This document shows, piece by piece, positions 1-5,290 of a stretch of DNA of 5,290 nt (positions are counted from its first letter, which is position 1; each line of letters begins with the position of its first letter). Source of the DNA: Sphingobacteriales bacterium (GTDB taxonomy: Bacteria; Bacteroidota; Bacteroidia; Chitinophagales; Chitinophagaceae); the NCBI GenBank assembly GCA_024640385.1, contig JAHEFC010000303.1, forward strand, positions 1-5,290, read 5' to 3'. The translations under genes and the position numbers were made by a program. Below the pieces are notes generated by a model. The model had not been told where the DNA came from and ran no database searches. It saw only the letters and a program-made list of their open reading frames with translations.

Positions 1-693
1 TTTACACATAAGGAGATGTTGCAGGAACTCAAGGAACATCCCGAAAGGTTCAGCCCTAATGTAGTGCTTCGTGCTTCTTACCAGGAAACCATACTTCCGA
101 ATATCGCATTTATTGGAGGAGGTGCAGAAACTGCTTATTGGCTAGAAATGAAAGCATTGTTCGATCATTACAGTGTTCCATTCCCCATCCTGGTTTTAAG
201 GAACAGTTTTCTGGTGACAACCCAAGCGCAGGAAGATAAACTGGCCGGTTTTGGTTTTACGGTTGAGGATCTTTTTCTCAATGAGTTCGACCTGATCACA
301 AAATATGTTAAGGACCGTAGTAACAATGCGCTGGATGTGAATGATGAAACTGAGGCTGCTTTAAAACTGTTCAGTGGATTTAAGCTCAAGGCAGCGGCAG
401 TTGATCATACCCTGGTGCAGCATATAGATGCATTGCATACCCGTTTGCAGAAGCAGATCACTGAAGCCGGGAAAAAAATGCTGCGCGCAGAAAAAAAGAA
501 ATTCGACATTCAGAAGCAACAGCTTTTAAAGCTCAAGGGCCAGTTATTCCCCAATGGCAGCCTGCAGGAACGTGTGGATAATTTTATGCCTTATTATGCC
601 CAATACGGAAAGGAATTTATTGCAACAGTGTATAAGCAGTCCCCGGCATTAGAGCAAGAGTTCATTATTTTGACCCTGGGTAATGATTACTGA
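1..693 (+). CDS. bshC: Bacillithiol biosynthesis cysteine-adding enzyme BshC, C-terminal part (5' end outside window)
   Basis: BshC performs the last step of bacillithiol synthesis in the cytoplasm, joining cysteine to glucosaminyl-malate. The frame is open from base 1, so the gene enters from the left. 230 residues are visible, somewhat under half of the usual 530-540. Counting from the Met at base 16 (probably internal, not the start), residues 16-46 hold the family-typical block with LR, YQETILPN and GGGAE followed by AYWLE. Residues about 130-175 form a Lys/Gln/Leu-rich helix that fits the BshC coiled coil. The conserved tail follows, with LFPNGSLQER at 177-186 and NFMPYYAQYGKEF at 189-201. 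The TGA stop at 691-693 lies in a short inverted repeat. The next gene is convergent, so this is the last gene of its transcript. The family call is from remembered motifs and is firm. The missing N-terminal part with the nucleotide-binding-like core cannot be judged. Confidence 0.93.
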   Translation, partial: FTHKEMLQELKEHPERFSPNVVLRASYQETILPNIAFIGGGAETAYWLEMKALFDHYSVPFPILVLRNSFLVTTQAQEDKLAGFGFTVEDLFLNEFDLITKYVKDRSNNALDVNDETEAALKLFSGFKLKAAAVDHTLVQHIDALHTRLQKQITEAGKKMLRAEKKKFDIQKQQLLKLKGQLFPNGSLQERVDNFMPYYAQYGKEFIATVYKQSPALEQEFIILTLGNDY

Positions 694-709
694 GTTGTAA
701 TTAGTAATC
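685..709. other. Short inverted repeat at the bshC stop codon
   Basis: GATTACT (685-691) and AGTAATC (703-709) are perfect 7-base inverted repeats around an 11-base loop. The left arm includes the first base of the bshC stop codon. The stem is AT-rich and is not followed by a T run on either strand, so it does not look like a standard intrinsic terminator. It may help end transcription between the convergent genes bshC and deoC, or it may be chance in AT-rich sequence. Confidence 0.35.
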
Positions 710-713
710 TTCT

Positions 714-769
714 GCAACCTGCAACCTGCAACCTGTAACCTGCAACCTGTAACCCGTAACCTCCAGCCT
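714..769. repeat. Imperfect 7-bp tandem repeat array between convergent genes
   Basis: Seven contiguous heptamers with consensus GYAACCT run from 714 to 762. Position 2 alternates between C and T in the order C, C, C, T, C, T, T. The sixth unit (749-755) ends in CCC instead of CCT. A degenerate eighth unit, CCAGCCT, fills 763-769 and reaches almost to the deoC stop codon. The array lies between the 3' ends of bshC and deoC and contains no gene. The units are too short and have no spacers, so it is not CRISPR. A period of 7 fits slippage expansion of a microsatellite. Its location suggests a neutral spacer or a role in transcript ends, but nothing in the sequence proves a function. Confidence 0.9.
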
Positions 770-772
770 TAG

Positions 773-1525
773 TTAATATCCAGAGACGTCCTTGCTGACA
801 ACAGCGTTAGTTGTTTCCCCATTTCTCCTTTTGGCTTCTTCCAGGATGGCCGCTGTGGCCGTAGCGCCAATGCGTGTAACACCAAGCTCTTTCATCCGGA
901 GCAGCTCATCCAGGGTTCTTACACCGCCTGCTGCTTTTACCTGTACGCCCGGAGCCACATGGGCCAGCATCAGCCTGCAGTCTTCTACCGTAGCTCCCTT
1001 GGTTGAAAATTTGCCGTCTTCACCTTTCGTATATCCGTAACCGGTAGAGGTTTTTACAAAGGCTACGGGAATGCTGCTGCAGATCTGGCAGAGTTTTATT
1101 TTATGTTCATCCTTCAGGTAATCATTCTCGAAGATCACTTTGAGGATGGCTCCGTGTTTTACGGCTTCCGTATTGATCAGGCGTATCTCGTCTTCCACAT
1201 ATGACCAGTCGCTACTCAGTACTTTACCGATATTGACTACCATGTCGATCTCCGTGGCGCCCAGCTCACAGGCTTCCCTGGTTTCCCGGACTTTCATGGC
1301 TGTGGTATGGGATCCATGGGGGAATCCGATCACCGTACAAACCAATACGTCAGTGCCTTTCAGCCACTCTGCACATTTTTTTACGGCGTAGGGCTTGATA
1401 CAAACAGATGCAGTTTTATATTCTATGGCCACCCTGACCCCTTCTTCCAGGTCTTTGTCCGTCATGGTAGGGTGGAGCAGGGAATGGTCGATCATCCTCG
1501 CGAGTTCACTGATATTGTATTGCAT
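773..1525 (-). CDS. deoC: Deoxyribose-phosphate aldolase (class I)
   Basis: DeoC cleaves 2-deoxy-D-ribose 5-phosphate to glyceraldehyde 3-phosphate and acetaldehyde, the final step of cytoplasmic deoxynucleoside breakdown. The 250-residue product has the expected landmarks: IDHSLLHP (12-19), the catalytic Asp94 in TEIDMVVN, the Schiff-base Lys158 in FVKTSTG, and Lys197 in VKAAGGVRT. It ends in a C-terminal Tyr250, like the E. coli enzyme, where this residue aids catalysis. Residues 163-172 are an insertion relative to the shorter Bacillus/Thermotoga form. The ATG at 1525 is chosen because the family homology begins there and it leaves a 10-base gap to purE. The frame stays open to 1663 upstream, but those 46 residues overlap purE and match nothing. 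No Shine-Dalgarno is visible, only an AT-rich leader. It is the third and last gene of the purK-purE-deoC operon. Confidence 0.95.
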   Translation of the reverse strand: MQYNISELARMIDHSLLHPTMTDKDLEEGVRVAIEYKTASVCIKPYAVKKCAEWLKGTDVLVCTVIGFPHGSHTTAMKVRETREACELGATEIDMVVNIGKVLSSDWSYVEDEIRLINTEAVKHGAILKVIFENDYLKDEHKIKLCQICSSIPVAFVKTSTGYGYTKGEDGKFSTKGATVEDCRLMLAHVAPGVQVKAAGGVRTLDELLRMKELGVTRIGATATAAILEEAKRRNGETTNAVVSKDVSGY

Positions 1526-1535
1526 GGGAAATTGA

Positions 1536-2060
1536 TTAATTGTCGTTGTCAATGGTGCTTCCATATCCAGCTGCCCGCAACTTGTCAACTTTGGTTTGCA
1601 CTTCGTCAGACAGGCTCTTCTTGAACTGGTCCATTTTCTGACCGGTGAATTTATCAAATGCACCTAAGATCTGGGCTGCCAGGATACCGGCATTTTTTGC
1701 CCCGTTAAGCGCTACAGTAGCTACCGGAACGCCATTAGGCATCTGCAGGATAGACAATACGGAATCCCATCCGTCAATGGAATTGGATGACTTGACCGGA
1801 ACACCGATCACGGGCAATGAGGTCAGTGAGGCCACCATGCCTGGAAGATGGGCTGCGCCTCCCGCACCGGCAATGATCAGTTTCAGTCCTCTTTCCCTGG
1901 CAGTTGTTGCATAGTCCACCATCCGCATGGGCGTGCGATGGGCAGATACGATGGTGAGCTCAAATTCTATTCCCTGTGACTGTAAAAAATCAGCAGCGGG
2001 TTTCATGACCTCCAGGTCACTGTCTGATCCCATGATGATACCTACCAGCGGTTGTGCCAT
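1536..2060 (-). CDS. purE: N5-carboxyaminoimidazole ribonucleotide mutase, class I PurE
   Basis: PurE moves the carboxyl group of N5-CAIR from nitrogen to carbon, giving CAIR in de novo purine synthesis. It uses the product of PurK, encoded just upstream. The 174-residue protein shows all class I signatures: the phosphate-binding GSDSD (11-15), SAHRTP (39-44) with the catalytic His41, [11 protein letters not shown] (65-75), and [12 protein letters not shown] (106-117). The pairing with purK supports mutase activity on N5-CAIR, not the class II direct AIR carboxylase. Length is typical for bacterial class I enzymes. The ATG at 2060 puts the GSDSD loop at the usual place and follows the purK stop by 14 bases. 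The leader is almost all A and T and has no Shine-Dalgarno, as is common in Bacteroidota. The C-terminal 30 residues are charged and poorly conserved, which is normal for the family. Confidence 0.97.
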   Translation of the reverse strand: MAQPLVGIIMGSDSDLEVMKPAADFLQSQGIEFELTIVSAHRTPMRMVDYATTARERGLKLIIAGAGGAAHLPGMVASLTSLPVIGVPVKSSNSIDGWDSVLSILQMPNGVPVATVALNGAKNAGILAAQILGAFDKFTGQKMDQFKKSLSDEVQTKVDKLRAAGYGSTIDNDN

Positions 2061-2074
2061 AATATTTTTTTATT

Positions 2075-3193
2075 CTAACTGATAACCCTAAGCGCTTTTT
2101 TCACTTTGCCGGCCTTTCGTAAAAGGTCGGTCTTGTCCCTTTCCAGTATGGTCACATGCCCCATTTTCCTGCCCGGGGCGGTTTGTGATTTACCATATAT
2201 ATGTACATATGCATTCTCCATGGCCAATACTTCATTCATCCCTTCATACAATGCATTTCCTTTATGGCCTTCAGCTCCAAGGATATTGATCATGATACTG
2301 GGCATGATCAGTGCCGTATTTCCCAGCGGGTAGTCCAGCATGATCCTCCACAACATATCGAATTGTGAACTGTAATGGGCTTCAATGGTATGATGGCCGC
2401 TGTTGTGAACACGAGGGGCGGTTTCATTCACCCATACATCACCGGAGCGGTCTATGAACATCTCTATCGCGAATATGCCGGGGGATCCAAAGTTCCTGGC
2501 CACGGCCAGTGCAATGGCTTCGGCTTTCCATAAAGTTGTTTTTTGGATATCAGCAGGACAAAGCTGGTAATCGAGCAGGTTCAAATAGGGATCGAAGATC
2601 ATCTCCACCGGGGGGTAGATCACATGAGCCCCTTTTTTATCAATGGCTACAGAGATGGCGATCTCCTTGTCAATATCGATCATCTTCTCCAGTACACTGG
2701 GGGCATCGAATCCATTTTCAATATCAGCGGCCTTTTTAAGCAATTGCACACCGCGACCGTCATATCCTCCCATGCCCAGTTTGTGCACGGCAGGCAGGAA
2801 GTCGGTTTTAGTGGCCAGTTCGGCTTTATCCTGTGTCACCAGGAAAGCCGGGGAGGGGATGCTGTGGTGGCGGTAGTATTGCTTCTGTAAGATCTTGTTC
2901 TTGATCGTTTTCAGCGCCGAGGGCTTTGGAATGATGGTTTTACCTTCTGCCTCAAGTCTTTCCAGTGCCTCCACATTAACATTCTCGATCTCAATGGTTA
3001 GTACATCAACCTGCTGGCCAAAAGCGTAAACCGCGTCGTAATCCCTGATATCGCCCTGTACAAAATGATGGCAGAGGTGGGCTGCCGGGCAATCCCTGTC
3101 TTTTTCCATCACCCAGGTCTCTACGGTATAGTTGGCAGCCTCCTGTAATAACATTCTTCCTAACTGGCCGCCGCCCAGAATTCCTGCTTTCAT
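2075..3193 (-). CDS. purK: 5-(carboxyamino)imidazole ribonucleotide synthase (ATP-grasp)
   Basis: PurK uses ATP and bicarbonate to carboxylate AIR, forming N5-CAIR for PurE. The 372-residue product has the ATP-grasp layout. An N-terminal pre-ATP-grasp fold opens with ILGGGQLGRM (5-14). The ATP-binding domain carries GMGGYDGRG (140-148), the glycine-rich lid region. The catalytic metal-binding segment is NETAPRVHNSGHHT (256-269). A C-terminal domain includes GRKMGHVT (341-348), typical of PurK. The ATG at 3193 is chosen because the dinucleotide-fold motif follows it at once. The frame extends to 3274, but the extra 27 residues are unrelated and would run through the divergent promoter region. 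It is the first gene of the minus-strand operon with purE and deoC. The stop is TAG. I could not identify a convincing promoter for it in the short gap to hppD. Confidence 0.97.
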   Translation of the reverse strand: MKAGILGGGQLGRMLLQEAANYTVETWVMEKDRDCPAAHLCHHFVQGDIRDYDAVYAFGQQVDVLTIEIENVNVEALERLEAEGKTIIPKPSALKTIKNKILQKQYYRHHSIPSPAFLVTQDKAELATKTDFLPAVHKLGMGGYDGRGVQLLKKAADIENGFDAPSVLEKMIDIDKEIAISVAIDKKGAHVIYPPVEMIFDPYLNLLDYQLCPADIQKTTLWKAEAIALAVARNFGSPGIFAIEMFIDRSGDVWVNETAPRVHNSGHHTIEAHYSSQFDMLWRIMLDYPLGNTALIMPSIMINILGAEGHKGNALYEGMNEVLAMENAYVHIYGKSQTAPGRKMGHVTILERDKTDLLRKAGKVKKALRVIS

Positions 3194-3213
3194 GGGTGTG
3201 AAGATAATTATTC

Positions 3214-3221
3214 TAATTTTG
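3214..3221 (+). promoter_or_regulatory. Candidate -7 promoter element for hppD
   Basis: TAATTTTG matches the Bacteroidota -7 consensus TAnnTTTG exactly. It lies 59 bases before the preferred hppD start and 41 before the alternative one, giving a plausible short leader. The -33 element is poor: the nearest candidate is TTTC at 3188-3191, inside the start of the divergent purK, with a spacer of 22. This is a sequence match only. The 8-base motif has four fixed T/G and two fixed TA positions and could occur by chance in AT-rich DNA. Confidence 0.42.
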
Positions 3222-3272
3222 AGTTGTGAAAGTCTAATCTTTCCTGCTTGCCATATGATAGCTAAAGAATCC

Positions 3273-4379
3273 ATGAAAAATACATCCGTGGATTTCCTGC
3301 CTTTGCTGGGTACGGACCACGTTGAGTTCTATGTGGGCAATGCCAAACAGGCCGCCCATTATTATATGAGCGCTTTCGGATTCCAGGCCGCCGCCTATGC
3401 CGGCCCCGAAACCGGCGTTAAAGACCGGATGAGTTTTGTGGTAAAACAGCAAAAACTCACATTCGTTTTCACCTCTTCACTCCGCCCCGGTACCCCTATT
3501 GCTGATCATGTAATGAAACACGGGGATGGTGTAAAAGTGCTCGCACTGAAGGTGGATGATGCAAGGTCGGCCTGGGAAGAAACCACCCGGCGGGGTGGTA
3601 GATCATGCAGGGAGCCGGAAGTATTAAAAGATGAATCAGGTGAACTAATTATCTCAGGAATACATACTTACGGAGAGGTACTTCATATTTTTATTGAACG
3701 AAAAAACTATCATGGAGCATTTATGCCGGGTTTTGTTCCATGGACGAATCCTTATTTTAAGCCGGCGGAGACCGGACTGTTGTATGTGGATCACTGTGTT
3801 GGTAATGTGGGATGGAACCAGATGGATCCCTGGGTAAAATTCTATGAAGAAGTGATGGGCTTCCGCAATATTCTAAGCTTCGACGACAATGATATTTCAA
3901 CAGAATACTCCGCCCTGATGAGCAAGGTGATGAGTAACGGTAATGGCTACGTTAAGTTTCCCATCAATGAGCCGGCCGAAGGAAAAAAGAAATCCCAGGT
4001 GGAGGAATACCTTGATTTTTACCAGGGAGAAGGCGTTCAGCATGTTGCCATGGCCACCAACGATATCGTTCACACTGTAACGGAGTTGCGTAACCGTGGT
4101 GTGGAATTCCTCAGAGTGCCTGACAGTTATTATGATGAGCTGCTGGAGCGCGTAGGCCGTATAGATGAAGACCTGGCGCCACTTCGCGAGCTTGGGATCC
4201 TTGTGGACAGGGACGATGAAGGCTACCTGCTGCAATTGTTTTCCAAGCCGGTGCAGGACCGCCCGACACTTTTTTTCGAGATCATCCAGCGCAAAGGAGC
4301 AAAAAGTTTTGGCAAAGGAAATTTCAAAGCACTGTTCGAAGCCATTGAAAGAGAACAGGAAATGAGAGGTAACCTTTAA
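3273..4379 (+). CDS. hppD: 4-hydroxyphenylpyruvate dioxygenase
   Basis: HPPD is a cytoplasmic Fe(II) dioxygenase of tyrosine breakdown that turns 4-hydroxyphenylpyruvate into homogentisate, releasing CO2. The 368-residue product has two VOC (glyoxalase-like) halves. The N-terminal half starts at LLGTDHVEFYVGNAKQAA (11-28). The catalytic C-terminal half starts at YVDHCVGNV (171-179). The three iron ligands fit His174, His257 in GVQHVAM, and Glu336 in LFFEIIQR. The C-terminal gate helix follows the conserved GKGNFKALFEAIE (347-359). The ATG at 3273 is preferred because homology begins about ten residues later. An ATG at 3255 adds six residues and is a real alternative. The frame is open further back to 3132, but that part overlaps purK. 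No Shine-Dalgarno is visible for either start. No homogentisate dioxygenase gene is next to it in this window, and its partners must be elsewhere. Confidence 0.96.
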   Translation: MKNTSVDFLPLLGTDHVEFYVGNAKQAAHYYMSAFGFQAAAYAGPETGVKDRMSFVVKQQKLTFVFTSSLRPGTPIADHVMKHGDGVKVLALKVDDARSAWEETTRRGGRSCREPEVLKDESGELIISGIHTYGEVLHIFIERKNYHGAFMPGFVPWTNPYFKPAETGLLYVDHCVGNVGWNQMDPWVKFYEEVMGFRNILSFDDNDISTEYSALMSKVMSNGNGYVKFPINEPAEGKKKSQVEEYLDFYQGEGVQHVAMATNDIVHTVTELRNRGVEFLRVPDSYYDELLERVGRIDEDLAPLRELGILVDRDDEGYLLQLFSKPVQDRPTLFFEIIQRKGAKSFGKGNFKALFEAIEREQEMRGNL

Positions 4380-4383
4380 GTGG

Positions 4384-4413
4384 TTTTCACGATTTAACAA
4401 ATATTCGTGGAAA
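4384..4413 (+). other. Hairpin downstream of hppD, not a clear terminator
   Basis: TTTTCACGA (4384-4392) can pair with TCGTGGAAA (4405-4413) as a 9-base stem with one T-G wobble and a 12-base loop, starting five bases after the hppD stop. The 3' arm is followed by A residues, not T residues, so it lacks the U tract of an intrinsic terminator. It may protect the hppD mRNA end or be chance. Confidence 0.3.
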
Positions 4414-4428
4414 AAATGTGCATATGCT

Positions 4429-4458
4429 TTTGATTTTCAATTAAAGCGCATATTTTTA
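4429..4458 (+). promoter_or_regulatory. Candidate Bacteroidota-type promoter for the YafK-like gene
   Basis: TTTG at 4429-4432 resembles the -33 element and TATTTTTA at 4451-4458 resembles the -7 element TAnnTTTG, with an A in place of the final G. The spacer is 18 bases. The -7 element ends 14 bases before the ATG, so the leader would be very short, under 10 bases. There is no Shine-Dalgarno, which is consistent with such a leader. Together with the 93-base gap after hppD, this suggests the gene has its own transcript. Confidence 0.42.
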
Positions 4459-4472
4459 CGCAACCAATCTTT

Positions 4473-5225
4473 ATGAAGTACTTCCTCCTTACCTCCATTT
4501 TTGTATCCGTCCTGATGTGTTCTGTTGCACAGAACTCGTTTGTGGATTACCAGAAATCATTCGGGAAAGTATCGGACGTATTCAAACGAAAAGAAGATAC
4601 ACTCAAGAAACAGTTTGCCGCCAAGAATCTTGAATGGCCCGCAAAGAATGTTTACATCAGATCATTCAAGTACGACAGTGAACTGGAAGTTTGGGTAAAG
4701 TCAAAGATCACTGACGAGTTCCAGTTATTTAAAACCTACAAGATCTGTGCACTGGCAGGTACGCTTGGCCCCAAAAGGATAGAGGGAGATTACCAGGTAC
4801 CCGAGGGATTTTATTATATCAATGAATTCAAACCCAACAGCACTTATCATCTTTCATTAGGACTTAATTATCCTAATGCTGCTGACAAGATCCTGGCAGA
4901 CTCTTTGGCTCCTGGAGGCGATATCTATATTCATGGAAGCTGTGTAACCCAGGGATGCATTCCCATCACCAATCCCCAGATCGAAGAACTTTATATTCTC
5001 ACCACACTGGCTAAGAACAACGGCCAGGATTTTATACCTGTTCATATATTCCCTGTGCGGTTCAATAATCCCAAAAGCCTTGCATACCTGGAAAGGCTGA
5101 TGCGTGATGACGCCGAACTCAGGGATTTCGAAAAAACCATGAAGCAGGCCTTTGACTATTTCGACGTTACCAGGCAATTGCCCGTAGTGAGCGTAAATAC
5201 CAAGGGTGAGTACGTTCTATACTGA
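4473..5225 (+). CDS. Secreted YafK/DpaA-like L,D-transpeptidase-family (YkuD superfamily) protein
   Basis: The 250-residue product starts with a short charged end and a hydrophobic stretch (about 3-19) ending in SVAQ, a probable Sec signal peptide cleaved near residues 19-20. It should act in the periplasm. Family marks of the YafK branch are GPKRIEGDYQVPEGFYYI (99-116), YHLSLGLNYPN (125-135) and the catalytic block HGSCVTQGC (154-162), with His154 and the nucleophile Cys162. YkuD-type enzymes attack meso-DAP-containing peptidoglycan. E. coli YafK (DpaA) removes Braun lipoprotein from the wall, but Bacteroidota generally lack that lipoprotein, so the substrate here is unknown. The usual Ser three residues before the catalytic Cys is Thr159. 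Residues 190-250 are a helical, charged tail of unknown role. The ATG at 4473 is chosen because the signal peptide starts there. It appears to be a single-gene unit. The family call is firm and the exact reaction is not. Confidence 0.85.
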   Translation: MKYFLLTSIFVSVLMCSVAQNSFVDYQKSFGKVSDVFKRKEDTLKKQFAAKNLEWPAKNVYIRSFKYDSELEVWVKSKITDEFQLFKTYKICALAGTLGPKRIEGDYQVPEGFYYINEFKPNSTYHLSLGLNYPNAADKILADSLAPGGDIYIHGSCVTQGCIPITNPQIEELYILTTLAKNNGQDFIPVHIFPVRFNNPKSLAYLERLMRDDAELRDFEKTMKQAFDYFDVTRQLPVVSVNTKGEYVLY

Positions 5226-5290
5226 TTCTTTCATCAATACCTGAACTGTTTCCGAAGTCTGCTGCAGGAGCCTGATCTGCCTGCCTTCTG
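5217..5290 (-). CDS. C-terminal end of an unidentified gene (rest outside window)
   Basis: On the minus strand one frame is open from the right edge to a TAG at 5217-5219 and encodes 23 residues, including GRQIRLLQQTSETVQVLMKE, ending in SV. The composition (alternating hydrophobic and polar residues, helical) looks more like a real protein end than the two other minus frames: one stops early and the other gives a Gly/Ala/Asp-rich run. If real, it overlaps the last 9 bases of the YafK-like gene tail to tail. The fragment is too short to assign to a family. Confidence 0.4.
   Translation of the reverse strand, partial: EGRQIRLLQQTSETVQVLMKESV

Noticed and set aside
714..769. Heptamer array as a CRISPR or attachment site
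   Set aside because: Units are 7 bases with no spacers, there are no cas genes, integrase or tRNA, and the flanking genes are ordinary housekeeping genes.
1307..1624. 105-codon plus-strand frame opposite deoC and purE
   Set aside because: It spans the junction of two well-supported genes on the other strand and its translation has no recognisable domain.
1526..1663. Upstream extension of the deoC frame by 46 residues
   Set aside because: It lies mostly inside the 3' end of purE in another frame, the residues do not resemble DeoC, and the ATG at 1525 fits the family start and a normal operon gap.
2543..2890. 115-codon plus-strand frame opposite purK
   Set aside because: It is a shadow of the ATP-grasp domain coding sequence, without its own plausible start signals or family features.
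3132..3254. Upstream extension of the hppD frame into purK
   Set aside because: These residues are antisense to the strongly conserved N-terminus of PurK and show no similarity to HPPD.
3194..3274. Upstream extension of the purK frame by 27 residues
   Set aside because: The ILGGGQLGR motif of PurK normally begins within a few residues of the start, and the extension would cross the hppD leader.
3897..4400. 167-codon open frame on the minus strand opposite hppD
   Set aside because: It is antisense to the conserved catalytic half of HPPD, matches no family I know, and follows from codon bias in the real gene.
4420..4427. Perfect palindrome GCATATGC upstream of the YafK-like gene, as a possible operator
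   Set aside because: Eight bases is too short to claim a binding site without a second copy or conservation data.
4473..4535. Lipoprotein signal in the YafK-like protein because of Cys6 residues into the hydrophobic end (VLMC at residues 13-16)
   Set aside because: Met before the Cys does not fit the lipobox, which needs a small residue there. A standard signal peptidase I site near SVAQ fits better.
4857..5177. 106-codon minus-strand frame opposite the YafK-like gene
   Set aside because: It overlaps the conserved HGSC...GC region of the real gene, is antisense to it, and has no recognisable family.

Overview
The window reads as a core-chromosome segment of a member of the Bacteroidota, most plausibly a Chitinophagaceae-like bacterium. 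This is an inference. It rests on the style of the protein sequences, the presence of a bacillithiol gene (bshC) in a setting that does not look like Firmicutes, start codons without recognisable Shine-Dalgarno sequences but with AT-rich leaders, and two promoter candidates resembling the Bacteroidota TAnnTTTG type. Almost every base is accounted for by six recognisable or partial genes. No gap exceeds about 100 bases, and there is no sign of mobile DNA, CRISPR or RNA genes.

Layout, left to right. (1) Bases 1-693, plus strand: the C-terminal part of bshC, the cysteine-adding enzyme of bacillithiol synthesis. (2) Bases 694-772: a convergent intergenic gap that is mostly an imperfect 7-bp tandem repeat. 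(3) Bases 773-3193, minus strand: a compact operon read purK, purE, deoC, with gaps of only 14 and 10 bases. (4) Bases 3194-3272: a short divergent promoter region. (5) Bases 3273-4379, plus strand: hppD, 4-hydroxyphenylpyruvate dioxygenase. (6) Bases 4380-4472: an AT-rich gap with a candidate promoter. (7) Bases 4473-5225, plus strand: a secreted YafK/DpaA-like member of the L,D-transpeptidase (YkuD) superfamily. (8) Bases 5217-5290, minus strand: the probable tail of an unidentified gene overlapping the previous one by 9 bases, end to end.

How the genes work together. PurK and PurE catalyse consecutive steps of de novo purine synthesis (AIR to N5-CAIR to CAIR). DeoC breaks down deoxyribose 5-phosphate from deoxynucleoside catabolism, so the minus-strand operon couples making purines to recycling their sugar. 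HPPD belongs to tyrosine breakdown, BshC to thiol redox buffering, and the YafK-like protein to cell-wall work in the periplasm. These three have no evident functional link to the operon or to each other.

I did not find a new biological system. The points most worth a second look are the heptamer array between convergent genes, the altered catalytic motif of the YafK-like protein, the 10-residue insertion next to the Schiff-base lysine of DeoC, and the unidentified reading frame at the right edge.
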